Source of the DNA: JAEUJZ01 sp964460115
GTDB taxonomy: Bacteria > Myxococcota_A > Polyangia > Palsa-1104 > JAEUJZ01
Reading direction: 5' to 3'
NCBI GenBank assembly: GCA_964460115.1
Contig: CAYWPR010000024.1
Coordinates: forward strand, 10,235 to 74,234
DNA length: 64,000 nt
Both the position numbers and the translations under genes were made by a program. Below are positions 33,651 to 41,704 of this stretch, one piece after another (position 1 is the first letter of the stretch; every line of letters starts with the position of its first letter). The notes beneath the pieces are model-generated. The model saw only the letters and a list, made by a program, of their open reading frames with translations. It had not been told where the DNA came from and ran no database searches.

Positions 33651-35303
33651 ATGGATATCGGAGCACGTCGTCCTCAAGTTCGCATCGGGTTCTTGATTGC
33701 GCTGTTTGCCAGTTTGGCGATTCATTCCGCCGAATCGGTCGCGCGCCCTGCGGCGCCGCCAGCTCCGGCCGCGCCGGCCAGCGTTGCGGAAAAGACGACT
33801 CCGCCAGCATCTGCCGAAGAGCCTGCCGATGAGGAAAGCGATTCGGCCGATTCGGACACGCCGCGCCGGGCGCTTGAGCGTTTTTTAGGCAACGCTCGGG
33901 CCGGTGATCTGACGCAAGCGGCAGACGATCTGTTTCAAATCTCAAACGACTCCGAGGAGATGGAGCAGCTGGCGCGCAAGCTGCAGGAAGTCATCGATCG
34001 CCAATTGCCCTTCGACAAGGAACGCCTGGCCAAAATTTCAGACCTGCCGGCCGGCAGCAAAGACAGCGCGGGCGTCAGATTCGAAGAAATCGGCCGCATC
34101 GAGATGCGGTTTGGAAATACCGAACCGGTGCGCCTACAGCGAGTGCGCCATGCCGGCGGTAGCATGCACTGGCGTTTTTCGCGCGGAACGGTGATGCGCA
34201 TTAACGCCTGGTATCGGCGCCTCGATGATCACTTTTTGCTAGATCTTCTGCCGGGGCCGCTGCTTATCACCGGGCCCGGCGGGCTTCTTTACTGGCAGTG
34301 GCTGGCGCTGCCGTGGCTTTTGGCCCTAAGCGCGGCGTTTGGCGTGTGTTTCTCTTGGGTGCTGCGGCTGCTCGGCAAAACTTTCTTTGCGCAGCGGGAG
34401 CTTTTTGCAGCAGTGCTGGAGCGGCAGATGGGTCCATTGCGCCTAGTCGGGGCGGCCCTTGGGTTGCGGGTTCTCTTGCTCACGCTATTTATCACAGCGC
34501 TGGCCGAGCAAGCGGTGCGCGGCCTGTGCAATATCGTGCTGATTGCCGGAATCATGTTCAGCCTGTGGCGCATCGCGGATGTGCTGACGGGACGAATGCG
34601 CCATTCGGCATGGCTGCATTCTCGACCGTCGCTTGGCGGCATGATGCCGCTGCTACAGCGCCTGGTAGAGCTTGGGCTATGGTCGGTGGCTGTGCTGTGG
34701 AGCTTGCAGGAACTGGGTTACTCGGTGACGGCGGTTCTGGCGAGCCTGGGACTTGGCGGTTTGGCGGTCGCTTTGGCGGCCAAGAACACGCTAGAACATC
34801 TGCTTGGCGGAATGACTTTGAGTTTGGATCAACCCATGCGTGTCGGCGATTTGGTCAAGGTCGGCGATGTGCAGGGCTATGTAGAGGAAATCGGGATACG
34901 CAGCACTCGCATTCGAACTGTGGATCGCAGCCTTGTCACCATTCCCAATGGCAAGCTTGCCGACATGCATATAGAAACGCTGGCGGCGCGCGACCGTCTG
35001 CGAATGGCGCTGACCCTAAATATCGGATTCGCTTTAAGACCTCCGGGACTGCGCCAGTTGCGCGAGGAACTTCTGAACAAAATTCAGGAACAGCCACTTG
35101 TGCTTAAAGACAAGGTCCGCGTTCACTACAGCGGACTGCAGGAGCATTTCATCACGGTAGAGGTCGTCTGCTGGTTTGCGACTGCCGATTCCGATCAATT
35201 TGCCGAGGCTCGCCACAATCTGCTTTTGGCACTGCTCGAAATCATCGAGTCCAAAGGCGCGCAAACTACCGTCAATAAGCCAGCGAGTCCGCAGAACAAG
35301 TAA
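33651..35303 (+). CDS. MscS-family mechanosensitive channel with exported N-terminal domain
   Basis: 550 residues from the ATG at 33651. A signal-like N-terminus (VRIGFLIALFASLAIHSAESV) is followed by an acidic/Pro linker and a soluble domain (about 70-190). Three or more TM helices follow (LYWQWLALPWLLALSAAFGV, LVGAALGLRVLLLTLFITAL, LCNIVLIAGIMFSLW). The pore helix and beta domain are classic MscS: VLASLGLGGLAVALAAKNTLEHLLGG, DQPMRVGDLVKVGDVQGYVEEIGIRSTRIRT, LVTIPNGKLADM. It is larger than E. coli MscS (286) because of the periplasmic domain. It probably releases osmolytes under hypo-osmotic stress. Confidence 0.92.
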   Translation: MDIGARRPQVRIGFLIALFASLAIHSAESVARPAAPPAPAAPASVAEKTTPPASAEEPADEESDSADSDTPRRALERFLGNARAGDLTQAADDLFQISNDSEEMEQLARKLQEVIDRQLPFDKERLAKISDLPAGSKDSAGVRFEEIGRIEMRFGNTEPVRLQRVRHAGGSMHWRFSRGTVMRINAWYRRLDDHFLLDLLPGPLLITGPGGLLYWQWLALPWLLALSAAFGVCFSWVLRLLGKTFFAQRELFAAVLERQMGPLRLVGAALGLRVLLLTLFITALAEQAVRGLCNIVLIAGIMFSLWRIADVLTGRMRHSAWLHSRPSLGGMMPLLQRLVELGLWSVAVLWSLQELGYSVTAVLASLGLGGLAVALAAKNTLEHLLGGMTLSLDQPMRVGDLVKVGDVQGYVEEIGIRSTRIRTVDRSLVTIPNGKLADMHIETLAARDRLRMALTLNIGFALRPPGLRQLREELLNKIQEQPLVLKDKVRVHYSGLQEHFITVEVVCWFATADSDQFAEARHNLLLALLEIIESKGAQTTVNKPASPQNK

Positions 35304-35459
35304 CAGTCATTTTTGGCGCCTGCTTGGCGCTGACATCTTTGCTCCACAAGGGGGAACTGAAAGGTCTCACCCTATCAGACATGTACACTGCTTGGGCTGG
35401 CCTGTAGGTGTAGGGTTTGTACAGGAAAGGAATGCGTCATCGAGGTATGTAGCCGGCAT

Positions 35460-35473
35460 ACCGAACATTCGGT
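35460..35473. promoter_or_regulatory. 14-bp palindrome upstream of the FHA/AAA+ genes
   Basis: ACCGAACATTCGGT has 6-bp perfect arms around CA and lies about 64 bp upstream of the putative -10. It is a candidate operator within the 247-bp gap 35304-35550, where I see no other feature except the -10. Confidence 0.35.
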
Positions 35474-35536
35474 GGTGTGATAAAAAGGAATGTGAATTGT
35501 GCAATCTTCGTCGGTCATTGCGTTGCGCCAAGTCAT

Positions 35537-35542
35537 TATAAT
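35537..35542 (+). promoter_or_regulatory. consensus -10 (TATAAT), 8 nt before the FHA gene ATG
   Basis: A perfect TATAAT ends 8 nt before the ATG at 35551. No SD is present and no good -35 lies 16-18 nt upstream. Transcription would start at or next to the start codon. Confidence 0.5.
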
Positions 35543-35550
35543 AAACGTGC

Positions 35551-35895
35551 ATGGCCACCCTCAAGCTACGGTTTCCGGACAACCAAGAACCGCTTTTGGT
35601 GCCGCTGGCAAACGACACGAGCTTGCTCATCGGACGGGAGCCGAGCCTTGTTCGCTTGGACCCATCCCTGCGTGCCGAATTGCGCGGAACCGATATACGG
35701 CTGGTGAAAGTTCCTTCGCTGCGCGTATCCGGAAATCACCTTTTGGTGCGCCGCAGCGGGGCTTTGGCCAAGGTTTGGGATCTCGAGAGCCGTCACGGCA
35801 GTTGGCTGCGGCTTTTGCCTTTGCATGCGCTGACTTTGCCCGGAGAAGTCGATCTGGTTCTTGATCTGGTCGGACAGACCGGAAGGACACTGTAG
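35551..35895 (+). CDS. FHA-domain protein, N-terminal part of a TAG-split FHA/sigma-54 activator
   Basis: 114 residues. FHA fold hallmarks: LLIGREPS (Gly-Arg pair), VSGNHLLVRR (SxxH) and VWDLESRHGSWLRLLP (the usual N-G-T region reads HGSW). FHA domains bind phosphothreonine, fitting a genome with Hanks kinases. The frame ends at TAG (35893-35895), but the same frame continues open without a stop to the AAA+ protein ending at 37320. The spacer (35896-36000) reads as sensible protein (VGPQQAQWASESEYPGAVVN). I infer that one ancestral FHA-AAA+ protein is interrupted by an amber codon. Confidence 0.75.
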   Translation: MATLKLRFPDNQEPLLVPLANDTSLLIGREPSLVRLDPSLRAELRGTDIRLVKVPSLRVSGNHLLVRRSGALAKVWDLESRHGSWLRLLPLHALTLPGEVDLVLDLVGQTGRTL

Positions 35896-36000
35896 TCCGT
35901 CGGCCCACAGCAGGCACAATGGGCTAGCGAATCGGAATATCCAGGAGCAGTCGTCAATGCGCTATCCGATTGGCTGCAGGGCAGCGGCATTCAAGCACGA

Positions 36001-37320
36001 GTGATTCACACGCCTCGGCAAAATGTTTCCTCACAAATAGACGACGATCCAGATCATGTCGTTTTGGCCGACGGCTCGCGCCTGCATGTGAAACCGCCGC
36101 TGGCGGCGACATTTGAAGTCCCTTGGCTGGCGGTTATCGACCGAGTCCGCGACTACGTCAACGAAGAAAATATTCGCTTTGAACAACTGGCTGGACACGA
36201 GGAAGACTTTATTTTGGCATCGCCGCTGATGCGCGAGGTGCACTGCCAGATCGTCGATGCGGCGGCCTACGGCATGCGGCTTATGCTGCTTGGTCCTACC
36301 GGAGCCGGCAAAGAACGGCTGGCGCGCTGTTTTCACAATCATTCCCGTCAGCACAAAGGTCCTTATGCCACGGTAAACTGTGCACTTTTGAAGGAAAATT
36401 TGCTGTATGCACAGCTTTTTGGTGCCAAAAAGGGGTCGTATACCGGCGCCGTGCAAGACATCGTAGGAGTCGTCGAAGCCGCGCACGAAGGAACACTATT
36501 TCTGGACGAAGTGGGAGAGATGGAAATTGACGTTCAGAAAGCGCTGCTGCGTTTTTTAGACTCGCGCGGCGAATATCAGCGCCTGGGCGATACGCGGGTG
36601 CGCCGCGCCAATGTTCAGATTGTCTGTGCCACCAACGTTGCCCTGGACAGCCAAAGCGAGCGGCAAGGAAAATTTCGCGACGATCTTTGGTACCGATTGG
36701 CGGTCAAGGTGGTCATGGTTCCGCCGCTTTGTCAGCGCAAAGAGGATATCTTGGCATTCCTCAAATCACGATTTTTGCGCGGCGGACACATTCGCGCCAT
36801 CGAGGCATTTACGCCAAGTGCGCTCAAAATGGTGCTTGGCGATCCATGGCCGGGAAACTTTCGCGATCTGGAAAACTTTGTCGAAAGATTACCGCCTAAT
36901 GCATTGCCCCAAACCTTGGACGAAGTGGCTTGCGAAGCCGCGCTGCGCGAGGGCCGCGGTCCGGCCCCGGCGCGGGCGGGGCGCAGTTCGGGAATGCTGC
37001 GCGCGATTTCCATTCCGGCGGCTGCGCCAACCAGTACAACCTGGAATGATATTTCAGGAATCGCCGATGTCGCTTTTGAAGAGGACTATGGAGCTGCGCC
37101 AAAGAACTGGGGGCAGCTTCAGATCTATATGGAAAAATACCTCAAGCCGATTTTCATTGCCTCATTCTCTGGCCTTACCGAAATTAATGAAATCGGCAAA
37201 AATATTAACTATTCCGATCTTGCTCGGAAGCTAAATATTGCCGACGGAACGACCGTCAAGATGCATCTGTCTCGGTACATCGAACGCTTCCGTAGACGTA
37301 CTTTGGAAAAGGACTTGTGA
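36001..37320 (+). CDS. sigma-54-dependent AAA+ activator, C-terminal part
   Basis: 439 residues if started at GTG 36001, which has no SD; the reading frame is open from 35896. AAA+ motifs (numbered from 36001): Walker A GPTGAGKE (98-105), loop 1 GSYTGA (145-150) in place of GAFTGA, Walker B LFLDEVGEM (166-174), sensor I region IVCATNVAL, DLWYRLAVKVVMVPPLCQR, and WPGNFRDLENFVE. The C-terminus has an HTH-like segment (INYSDLARKLNIADGTTVKMHLSRYIERF). It should remodel sigma-54 polymerase, with the FHA half as the phospho-sensor. Whether both halves are made as one protein depends on TAG readthrough or reinitiation. Confidence 0.85.
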   Translation: MIHTPRQNVSSQIDDDPDHVVLADGSRLHVKPPLAATFEVPWLAVIDRVRDYVNEENIRFEQLAGHEEDFILASPLMREVHCQIVDAAAYGMRLMLLGPTGAGKERLARCFHNHSRQHKGPYATVNCALLKENLLYAQLFGAKKGSYTGAVQDIVGVVEAAHEGTLFLDEVGEMEIDVQKALLRFLDSRGEYQRLGDTRVRRANVQIVCATNVALDSQSERQGKFRDDLWYRLAVKVVMVPPLCQRKEDILAFLKSRFLRGGHIRAIEAFTPSALKMVLGDPWPGNFRDLENFVERLPPNALPQTLDEVACEAALREGRGPAPARAGRSSGMLRAISIPAAAPTSTTWNDISGIADVAFEEDYGAAPKNWGQLQIYMEKYLKPIFIASFSGLTEINEIGKNINYSDLARKLNIADGTTVKMHLSRYIERFRRRTLEKDL

Positions 37321-37345
37321 TTTCACTTGTGAATGGCTGCGCGCG

Positions 37346-38008
37346 TTATGTCGTGATGGTTGGAAATTGCGCATCAAAGCGAGGCTGCTCCAGTTGCTGT
37401 AGCATATAGGCCGCGACGGAAGCTCTAGGAATAGAAGCCCAGGTTGGAAATTCCCCGCTCGAAATGATGCGTACCGCTTTTTTCGCAGGCTGGTTCGTCA
37501 AACGAGTCGGACGGACAGCCATAAAGTCGGAATTGCTTTGCAATAGCAGCGCTTCCATGCGTGCCAAATCGCGATAGCTGGCTCCGATTTGCGAAGTCGC
37601 CACCAAAAAGCGCATCAGCAGATTCATCTTGGCATGCGTTTCAGAGGCGCCGGCGGTACTAATCACCGCCAGGCGGCGTATTTTGTGCTGCTCCATTGCC
37701 GCCAAAATATGACTGGTGGCGCGCGATACCAGGTCTTTCGGCGAAATCAGCGCCGACCAAGGAAACTCACGGGCCCGCTTCAGCCCCAGCCCGCTAAAGA
37801 CGGCGTCGGCGTGCGGCAGCGCCTCGTCTACAAAGCGCGCATCTAGGACATCTCCATGCCGTACTTGCAACTGCGATGCCCTCGCTTCCGCAACCGAAAA
37901 AGCCACCGGCTGGCGAGAAATGGCCAGCACCTTATGTCCTGCCTGTAGCGCCTGTGCAACAAACAACCGCCCGACTTGTCCGGACGCTCCAAACGCGACG
38001 ATGTACAT
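37346..38008 (-). CDS. NAD(P)-binding atypical SDR
   Basis: 220 residues. The N-terminal Rossmann motif IVAFGASGQVGRLFVAQAL is of the NmrA/NAD(P)H-binding type, followed by GDVLDARFVDEALPHADAVFSGLG and RRLAVISTAGA. No YxxxK pair is clear (the region reads ASYRDLARMEALL), as in atypical SDRs that bind but may not reduce. The substrate is unknown. It is convergent with the sigma-54 activator, 25 nt apart, with no SD and a TAGTAT element 6 nt upstream of the ATG. Confidence 0.82.
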   Translation of the reverse strand: MYIVAFGASGQVGRLFVAQALQAGHKVLAISRQPVAFSVAEARASQLQVRHGDVLDARFVDEALPHADAVFSGLGLKRAREFPWSALISPKDLVSRATSHILAAMEQHKIRRLAVISTAGASETHAKMNLLMRFLVATSQIGASYRDLARMEALLLQSNSDFMAVRPTRLTNQPAKKAVRIISSGEFPTWASIPRASVAAYMLQQLEQPRFDAQFPTITT

Positions 38009-38014
38009 GGCCGC

Positions 38015-38020
38015 ATACTA
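38015..38020 (-). promoter_or_regulatory. -10-like TAGTAT, 6 nt before ATG at 38008
   Basis: The reverse strand reads TAGTAT-GCGGCC-ATG with no SD. It belongs to the same leaderless-type class as the other -10-like elements listed in this window. Confidence 0.3.
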
Positions 38021-38122
38021 GGATTCGACGACAGAAATACCTAGCACAATCCCAAATTGGGACGCTTTCTTTGTTCAAGATGTTCTGGATGGATTCGGCC
38101 TATCGCAGCGAAATCGAACAAA

Positions 38123-39055
38123 TTAGGAAAAAGTCAGCACGGAAAGCCGCTGATACGTACTCGAACGAAAAAAGACACGCGTGCTTAGCAAAAACGACGC
38201 AAATTGATCGGACACTTGTTCAAATACGGAAGCGGGCCAGCTTGTGCGAGCCGACGATTTGCGAGGGTGCGCGACGGCGGCAGTCTCTGCATCATCTTTG
38301 GCGGGCTTTGGGGCCTGCAGCAGATCCAAAATGCGAATGAGCAGCATATCGAGCTCGCAAGGCCGAGCCAGTACCATGGTCGCACCAGCATATAAACTGC
38401 TTTCAAAATCCTGCGCCGTGCCGCGTCCGGTAACTAACACGCTGCGCGGCGGCTCGGGCAGCTCGGCCAAGAGCCGGCACAGATTGCGTCCGTCCTGCGT
38501 GGCGTCGTTCTCAGTCCAGAGAATCAAGTGTATATTTCCGCGCTCGGCCAATTCGCAGGCGTGCTGCACCGCCTGTGCGATGTGGATACGGATTCCTTTT
38601 TGCTGCAATGCATTCAGAACAGAATTAGGCAATGCGTGCTCCTGTACCACCAATTGTTGCTGCGCAAAAAATGCGTTGCGGCGTGCGGTTTCAGACGCGG
38701 CCGGCAGCGCTTGCGCACTGGCCTTCTTGTATAGCTGCGTCAGACGCATTTGATGGTCCGCGGAGCTTTTGGTGATACGCGCCGCAATGCCAAATCCCGC
38801 CCAGGTTCTTTCGACAAAGACTGCGCTCAGCATAAAATGCAGCGGCTTCTGCGCGCCATCTATCCAGACCAGCACTTCCAATCCGCTGCGCGGTCGCACA
38901 TATTCCTTGGCCAGAAGAAATAGCGCATCTACACCGATGCGTTCGACGCGCATCGAGATCCATCTGCCAGCGACGCAGCCGATGGCCGAAAGTCGAGCCG
39001 TAAGCATTGTGCTCAGCGAAGATAGTTTCTTTGGCAAAGAAGTATGCGTTTCCAT
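38123..39055 (-). CDS. PilZ-like plus degenerate receiver-domain protein
   Basis: 310 residues from the ATG at 39055, chosen because AGAGGA lies 6-7 nt upstream. Residues about 25-110 have a PilZ-like beta pattern (ISMRVERIGVDALFLLAKE, RPRSGLEVLVWIDG) but the RxxxR c-di-GMP motif is not obvious. A charged helix follows, then a receiver-like alpha/beta region (about 155-260): IRIHIAQAVQHACEL, IHLILWTENDATQDG, PRSVLVTGRGT, AGATMVLARPCELDMLLIRILDLL. The phosphoacceptor Asp and the conserved Lys appear replaced (Trp/Thr and Arg). It probably acts as a protein-interaction adaptor. No TM helix. Confidence in the domain names is moderate. Confidence 0.65.
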   Translation of the reverse strand: METHTSLPKKLSSLSTMLTARLSAIGCVAGRWISMRVERIGVDALFLLAKEYVRPRSGLEVLVWIDGAQKPLHFMLSAVFVERTWAGFGIAARITKSSADHQMRLTQLYKKASAQALPAASETARRNAFFAQQQLVVQEHALPNSVLNALQQKGIRIHIAQAVQHACELAERGNIHLILWTENDATQDGRNLCRLLAELPEPPRSVLVTGRGTAQDFESSLYAGATMVLARPCELDMLLIRILDLLQAPKPAKDDAETAAVAHPRKSSARTSWPASVFEQVSDQFASFLLSTRVFFRSSTYQRLSVLTFS

Positions 39056-39327
39056 GGTCATCCTCTGAAATCCAAGTTGCGATTTCGAGAGATTGCAAGC
39101 ATTGGGCCATGTTCTAAAATGGCGCTTGTGTCGTCGCTGGTTGCTGCAAAAAGGACGCAAATCAGCGACTGGCGGATTTTTGCACTCCGATCGGGAGCGG
39201 AGAAATTATTCTGAGGGGCCTATATGACAATGTGCGCGACGGTGTTTCCGATTCGTCGCAACACCCACATTGCGTCACGCAGGAGTTCAGTGTAAAAGCC
39301 CGCAAGCTTTGTGCTTAGGAGGAAGCC

Positions 39328-40194
39328 ATGCGTACACTTCTTCAAATTGGTTTGGCTGGGCTCTTGTGCTGGAGCAGCGCTTGCCGTCCCGATGATTCCA
39401 AGGACGATCCCCCGGATGAGAAAATGGATATGGGCAGCATGCCCGCACCAAGCATTCGGACCACCGTGCGCGAGCTTAACGCGCCTGGCAGCCGCTTCAA
39501 GCCCAAGGATCAGATTGCGATAAACGCCGTCGTGGTCAGTCCGATGATGTGGACCGCTAGACCAAACGGTGACGATTATTGTCACTATCGCATTGTGGTC
39601 ATGCATGCCGATGGCAGCACGCCGACTTTGCAGGACGGAATGGTGGTTACTATCGATCTGAAGACTCCCGCCGGCAGTATGGATGGATTTGGGCCTTGCG
39701 ATGATCTGAGCAAAAAGAACAGCGTGACAATGGCCATGGATGCGCTAAAAACCGGCGATGCCGTGGACATTTCGGGCACCTTCAGGAGCTTTGGCGCAAA
39801 CGGCACGCGCTACGTAGATGTCTATGGCGGCAAAGTAGTTGGCGCGGGTCCGGCGACGATTCAACCTACGCCTGTGGCTGTTGCCGATCCGACGACGTTT
39901 ACCATCGGCACCGGCTCGTCACCGCCGCAGTCTTTTGTCGATGCCAGCGGCGTGCTGGTCGAGTTTAAGAACGTGGCGGTGACCGCGCGAGACAAATATC
40001 AGAACTTTGTCGTCAACTCCGACACTATGAACATGGGCGGTGCGACCATCGCCAGCAACTTCCTGAAGGTCCTTATCGGCAAGGACTTCATGGCGCCGAG
40101 CGTCGGCGCCAAGTTTCAGTCAGTGGTCGGCATCGTCCTCGGAGATTTTCACGGCGAGATCTGGGCCCGCGGCAACAAAGACCTGAAGATGTAA
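39328..40194 (+). CDS. lipoprotein of unknown function
   Basis: 288 residues. AGGAGG 6-7 nt upstream of the ATG; lipobox SSAC (Cys19). The mature part has two similar beta-rich halves (FKPKDQIAINAVVVSPM, GDAVDISGTFRSFGANGTRYVDVYGGKVV; then ASGVLVEFKNVAVTARDKYQNFVV, KFQSVVGIVLGDFHGEIWARG), resembling OB-fold-like lipoprotein domains of Myxococcota. A Met/Asp-rich segment (DEKMDMGSMP) precedes them. No catalytic motif. The 272-bp gap upstream (39056-39327), divergent from the PilZ-like gene, holds nothing else I can support. Repeat A follows 12 nt after the stop. Confidence 0.75.
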   Translation: MRTLLQIGLAGLLCWSSACRPDDSKDDPPDEKMDMGSMPAPSIRTTVRELNAPGSRFKPKDQIAINAVVVSPMMWTARPNGDDYCHYRIVVMHADGSTPTLQDGMVVTIDLKTPAGSMDGFGPCDDLSKKNSVTMAMDALKTGDAVDISGTFRSFGANGTRYVDVYGGKVVGAGPATIQPTPVAVADPTTFTIGTGSSPPQSFVDASGVLVEFKNVAVTARDKYQNFVVNSDTMNMGGATIASNFLKVLIGKDFMAPSVGAKFQSVVGIVLGDFHGEIWARGNKDLKM

Positions 40195-40206
40195 AACTGC
40201 TTTCGA

Positions 40207-40262
40207 GAACTTCACTCAGAAACGCAGCAGATGGGCTGCGCCGTAGTTTTTGAGTGAAGTTC
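40207..40262. repeat. palindromic repeat A
   Basis: GAACTTCACTCA (40207-40218) pairs perfectly with TGAGTGAAGTTC (40251-40262). Five more pairs, one a G-U, extend the stem. The inner hairpin CGCAGC/GCTGCG encloses AGATGG. It shares AGCAGATGGGCT and GTTTTTGAG with repeat B. It lies between convergent genes and overlaps the stop of the 96-residue gene, so it may terminate transcription both ways. Confidence 0.75.
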
Positions 40263-40551
40263 AGCGTGGGGCCGTAAATCCGGCGCCGCGCGCCTTGCCT
40301 GTATCCGACAGGCTTAGCTTGAGCGCTCGCACCGAGGCGCTTGTGTACACCCGTTCCCCTTTGGATGTCTCCAGCGTCAAAAGATCCGGATGTATGGTCA
40401 GTCGCCGCACCCGTCCGACGGATAGCGGTTCCTGTCCGATGTCCAAAAGCACGCTCAGTTCGGCTTCATCACCGACCACATAAACGCCCTTGCCCTCGGC
40501 TTTTACGCCGGGTTCATTTTCCAATACTTTCTGCACTTGCTCGATCTTCAT
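40261..40551 (-). CDS. small protein of unknown function
   Basis: 96 residues with a mixed alpha/beta pattern: KIEQVQKVLENEPGVKAEGK, VYVVGDEAELSVLLDIG, VRRLTIHPDLLTLETSKGE, ending in a basic tail. No signal peptide or TM helix. It starts 8 nt after the acetyltransferase stop and so shares its operon. AGGACCTGATG-type sequence upstream of the ATG can act as SD. I do not recognise the family. Confidence 0.6.
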   Translation of the reverse strand: MKIEQVQKVLENEPGVKAEGKGVYVVGDEAELSVLLDIGQEPLSVGRVRRLTIHPDLLTLETSKGERVYTSASVRALKLSLSDTGKARGAGFTAPR

Positions 40552-40559
40552 CAGGTCCT

Positions 40560-41582
40560 CTATAGCCAGTGAGCTCGCTCATAATTGAGCCAGTCTTCGC
40601 CGTGCACTTCCGGACTAAGTCCAAGCAGCATCGGCAGGTCGCTCGCCGTGCTGCGTATGCCGGCGTGCTCTTGAAAGTCGTTCTGGTTGTGCGGATTTTC
40701 CCAGATTTCGATGGTGGAAAGACCTAGTTCGACCGCGGTCTGGCCGGCTGCATATAGCATCTCGGCGACGCCGTCCGCGGCTCGCGGGCCGCGCACAAAC
40801 GTTAGAATGCGCAGCCGGTCTTTGACATAATCGGCGGCCCACAGGCACAGGCCATCGCCTGCGGCGCTGCGCGCCCCGACATGACGCGGCATCTTTTTGT
40901 GCAAAACCGCTGCATAGTAACGGCTGCGCAAAAGGTGCCACATGATTTGTTCAGCGCTGACCTCTACAGAAAGCGGCAGCGCTAAGCTTGGGCATTCAGC
41001 CAGTGCCGCTGCCACCTGCTTTTCTGCAAGCGGAATCCAGGTGGGCGGTTTGGACTGGGCCGCGGCCAAGGAATCTTCGGCCGCGTAGGTGCGCACAAAA
41101 AGCGGCCGTCCTACATAGCCAAGCCGCGCGTAGAGCTGCGGACCAATTTCAGACATCAGAAAGCACAACTGACCGCCTTCTTGATGCAGAGCGGTATGAA
41201 CCCGGCGCAAAAGTTCACTGGCATAGCCGTGTCCGCGGCGCGTCGGAGCAACGTAAACGCTGGCGATGCCAAATCCAAGCGCCGGCTGGTCCTTTATACG
41301 CACCGGCACGGCATAGCTTTCACAACTGGCCAAAATGGCATCGCCGTCGCGCAGCAGCCAGCTTCGCAGCCCGCTTTTTGAAAACTCGGCGGTTCGCAGC
41401 ACTCGCTCGCGCCGCAAATATTGATCGAGGCTCAGGCCTCCGCCCCAGCTTGCATATGCGTCGGCATCAATGCGAGCAAGCGCCGCCGGCACGATCGCTT
41501 CGGCCAGCATCGCGCCGTCATCTTGCGGAAGATTCGCAAGCGGCAGGTTGCGGCAGTCCAGCATCTCTAGCGCCAAAGCCAT
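40560..41582 (-). CDS. GNAT-family N-acetyltransferase
   Basis: 340 residues. The acetyl-CoA-binding signature VYVAPTRRGHGYASELLRRVHTAL (about 110-133) matches GNAT motif A (R/Q-x-x-G-x-G/A). Flanking strands (SWLLRDGDAILASCESYAV) and LCFLMSEIGPQLYARLGYV complete the fold. The C-terminal 150 residues (LSVEVSAEQIMWHLLRSRYYAAVL, LRILTFVRGP) resemble the second domain of two-domain GNATs such as the LYC1-like family. The acceptor is unknown. No SD; a TGGTAGCAT element lies 7 nt before the ATG. Confidence 0.8.
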   Translation of the reverse strand: MALALEMLDCRNLPLANLPQDDGAMLAEAIVPAALARIDADAYASWGGGLSLDQYLRRERVLRTAEFSKSGLRSWLLRDGDAILASCESYAVPVRIKDQPALGFGIASVYVAPTRRGHGYASELLRRVHTALHQEGGQLCFLMSEIGPQLYARLGYVGRPLFVRTYAAEDSLAAAQSKPPTWIPLAEKQVAAALAECPSLALPLSVEVSAEQIMWHLLRSRYYAAVLHKKMPRHVGARSAAGDGLCLWAADYVKDRLRILTFVRGPRAADGVAEMLYAAGQTAVELGLSTIEIWENPHNQNDFQEHAGIRSTASDLPMLLGLSPEVHGEDWLNYERAHWL

Positions 41583-41589
41583 TTGGCGA

Positions 41590-41598
41590 ATGCTACCA
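41590..41598 (-). promoter_or_regulatory. extended -10-like element, 7 nt before ATG at 41582
   Basis: The reverse strand reads TGGTAGCAT-N7-ATG without an SD. Repeat B starts at the next base (41599), so any -35 region lies inside the repeat. Confidence 0.4.
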
Positions 41599-41662
41599 GA
41601 ACTCCTCTCAAAAACTACTGCGCAGCAGATGGGCTTATTCGCTACGTTTTTGAGCAGAGTTC
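41599..41662. repeat. palindromic repeat B
   Basis: GAACTCCTCTCAAAAAC (41599-41615) pairs with GTTTTTGAGCAGAGTTC (41646-41662) at 15 of 17 positions. The loop carries CTACTGCGC, AGCAGATGGGCT and TCGCTACG. It lies between divergent genes (GNAT and helicase), so it is not simply a terminator here. Confidence 0.75.
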
Positions 41663-41704
41663 CAGATTGCGCGCGCTTTTAACCCGTGCTTTGTTTGCCG
41701 CCGC

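Noticed and set aside
35327..35344. Possible sigma-54 promoter (TGGCGC...TTTGC) upstream of the FHA gene
   Set aside because: The GG and GC elements are two bases too far apart for a -24/-12 promoter, and a consensus TATAAT lies nearer the ATG.
41599..41662. Repeat B as an intrinsic terminator
   Set aside because: It lies upstream of both flanking genes, which diverge from it, so there is no transcript to terminate; a repeat or regulatory role fits better.
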